Below are positions 6,409-7,770 of a DNA stretch of 7,770 bases, piece by piece. This DNA comes from an uncultured Eubacteriales bacterium. GTDB lineage: Bacteria; Bacillota_A; Clostridia; Oscillospirales; Acutalibacteraceae. The stretch's first letter is position 1; each line of letters starts with the position of its first letter. The notes below the pieces were generated by a model. It saw only the letters and a list, made by a program, of their open reading frames with translations, was not told the DNA's origin and did not search any database. Position numbers and translations under genes: made by a program. Where the stretch lies: positions 1 to 7,770 of the forward strand of contig CAKSGI010000078.1 in assembly GCA_934454005.1 (NCBI GenBank). The letters are read 5' to 3'.

Positions 6409-7770
6409 TTAAATAGCACTGATTATCTCTACAAGTTTCTCTCTTGCATACTCTATTGTAACGTTTTTTAATTGCACACCAGCCATTGTTTGGTGACCTC
6501 CGCCGCCCATCTTCTCCATAATAAGCTGAACATTAACATCTCCTAAAGATCTTGCTGATATATTAATTTCACCATCAGATGGATATATAACAAACGAGGC
6601 ACTCACTCCCTGAATGCTTAAAAGTTCATCTGCCGCTTGCGCACTTGCTACCCTTATATCCTTTGTGCCCTCCTCAGCACACGCTATGGCACAGTTATTA
6701 AATATTTCTGCTCCTGATACAAGCTGATATTTAACCTTATAAGTATCTATAGAGTTAGAAAACATTCTCTTAACTTCTACTGTATCTGCACCTCTACGCC
6801 TTAAATAAGACGCTGCATCAAATGTCCTCGATCCTGTCTTCAAAACAAAGTTTTTAGTATCAAGCATAATCCCCGCCAGTAATGATTCTGCTTCTATTCT
6901 AGTAAGGACATTATCGCTTAAATACTGCACCAGCTCTGTTACCATCTCTGAAGCAGATGAAGCATATGGTTCATGATAAAACACCAATGCATTATTTATA
7001 TGATTTACCATCATTCTATGATGATCTATAACAACAACCTTATCACACTTTTTATATATTTCTTTGCTTTCAATAAAACTATCTGAATGCGTATCAACGA
7101 TAATAAGTAATGTTTTATCTGTAATCTTATCTATTGCATCCTCAGGTGATAAAAACATATTAAAAGTATTTTTCTTCTCTATACTTTCAACTAACGATAA
7201 AGCAAGCGTTTCTTTTTTATTAACAACAACATACGCTTCTTTATTTTGACCTTTAGTAACTGCGCTCCACATCCCAATTGAAGCTCCTACGCTATCTAAG
7301 TCAGAAAACTTATGCCCCATGATAAGAACTCGGTCGCTAGATTTAATATGTTCTGAAAGAGCAGTAGCTATAACTCTTGTTCTAACTTTACTTCTTTTTT
7401 CAAACCCTCTAGAAACTCCACCAAAAAACTTATACTTTTCAAAGCTCTTAATAACAACCTGATCGCCACCTCTGCCAAGTGCCATATCTAAAGCTCTCCT
7501 AGCCCAAAATTCACACTCTTTAAGAGTTCTCCCATTTCTACCAAGCCCTACTGAGATAGTAGCCCAAGTTGTATCATTTAATTTTATGTTTCTTATTTCT
7601 TCTAATATCTTAAATTTCTCATTTATAAATTTTTTCACATGGCGTTCTTCCATTATTACCATATATCTATCGCCATTTAGTTTTTTAAAAAAACCGGTTG
7701 TACTCGCCGCCCATTTTTGTAAGGTTGATTCAACTTTTGCAACTATCTGAGCATCTTCACCATCTATGCA
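6409..7770 (-). CDS. gdpP: Cyclic-di-AMP phosphodiesterase GdpP (DHH/DHHA1 family), C-terminal 453 residues; 5' end beyond the window
   Basis: GdpP is a membrane-bound enzyme that hydrolyses c-di-AMP to pApA, a messenger controlling potassium/osmotic balance and cell-wall stress. The frame is open to the right edge, 36 codons upstream of the internal ATG at 7662, so that ATG is not the start. The fragment begins inside the degenerate GGDEF domain: NGDRY (fragment residues 32-36) stands where GGDEF would be, and LGRGGDQVVIK follows at about 98-108. The DHH domain has MGHKFSDLDSVG (151-162), IIVDTH (223-228), IDHHRM (248-253) and LDTKNFVLKTGSRTFDAASY (303-322). DHHA1 ends with GGGGH (422-426). 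All expected metal-ligand His/Asp positions appear intact. The missing part should contain two membrane helices and a PAS domain, by analogy with B. subtilis GdpP (YybT). rplI follows after 56 bases with no terminator. Confidence 0.95.
   Translation of the reverse strand, partial: CIDGEDAQIVAKVESTLQKWAASTTGFFKKLNGDRYMVIMEERHVKKFINEKFKILEEIRNIKLNDTTWATISVGLGRNGRTLKECEFWARRALDMALGRGGDQVVIKSFEKYKFFGGVSRGFEKRSKVRTRVIATALSEHIKSSDRVLIMGHKFSDLDSVGASIGMWSAVTKGQNKEAYVVVNKKETLALSLVESIEKKNTFNMFLSPEDAIDKITDKTLLIIVDTHSDSFIESKEIYKKCDKVVVIDHHRMMVNHINNALVFYHEPYASSASEMVTELVQYLSDNVLTRIEAESLLAGIMLDTKNFVLKTGSRTFDAASYLRRRGADTVEVKRMFSNSIDTYKVKYQLVSGAEIFNNCAIACAEEGTKDIRVASAQAADELLSIQGVSASFVIYPSDGEINISARSLGDVNVQLIMEKMGGGGHQTMAGVQLKNVTIEYAREKLVEIISAI

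Noticed and set aside
7064..7249. Plus-strand open frame opposite gdpP
   Set aside because: It is antisense to the DHH domain with no ribosome binding site or motif.
7663..7770. GdpP starting at the internal ATG at 7662
   Set aside because: The frame is open upstream to the window edge and encodes recognisable GdpP GGDEF-like sequence, including NGDRY just before that ATG.

Overview
The window is a dense, one-directional chromosomal housekeeping region from an AT-rich Gram-positive bacterium. Every supportable gene is on the minus strand. Several traits point to Clostridia, most likely Lachnospiraceae: the Firmicutes-type GdpP and HPRT sequences, strong AGGAG/GGAGG ribosome binding sites, Lys/Asn/Ile-rich proteins, and a distinctive GyrB/ParE-like protein at the left edge. 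This placement rests on remembered family resemblance, not on a search.

Read in the direction of transcription (high to low coordinates) the order is: the 3' part of gdpP (c-di-AMP phosphodiesterase, cut by the right edge); rplI (ribosomal protein L9); dnaB (replicative helicase); tilS (tRNA-Ile lysidine synthetase); hpt (hypoxanthine phosphoribosyltransferase); ftsH (membrane AAA+ zinc protease); an intrinsic terminator just after the ftsH stop; and the 5' part of a GyrB/ParE-like topoisomerase gene (cut by the left edge). From gdpP to ftsH the gaps are 56, 39, an 11-base overlap, 15 and 14 bases, with no terminator and no convincing promoter between them. These six genes are therefore probably one transcription unit whose promoter lies beyond the right edge. 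The longest non-coding stretch is only about 70 bases, so there are no gene-free regions to describe.

The operon joins two conserved Firmicutes blocks that are separate in Bacillus: gdpP-rplI-dnaB and tilS-hpt-ftsH. Together they link second-messenger turnover, translation (L9, decoding of AUA codons), replication-fork unwinding, purine salvage and membrane protein quality control. The topoisomerase gene has its own good ribosome binding site but only about 40 bases between the terminator hairpin and its start. It may depend on readthrough or on a promoter I could not identify.

I found no CRISPR array, mobile element, tRNA/rRNA, riboswitch or defence-type system, and nothing that looks like a new multi-gene system. 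The points most worth a second look are the atypical topoisomerase ATPase domain, the ftsH start site, the dnaB/tilS junction and the merged operon layout.
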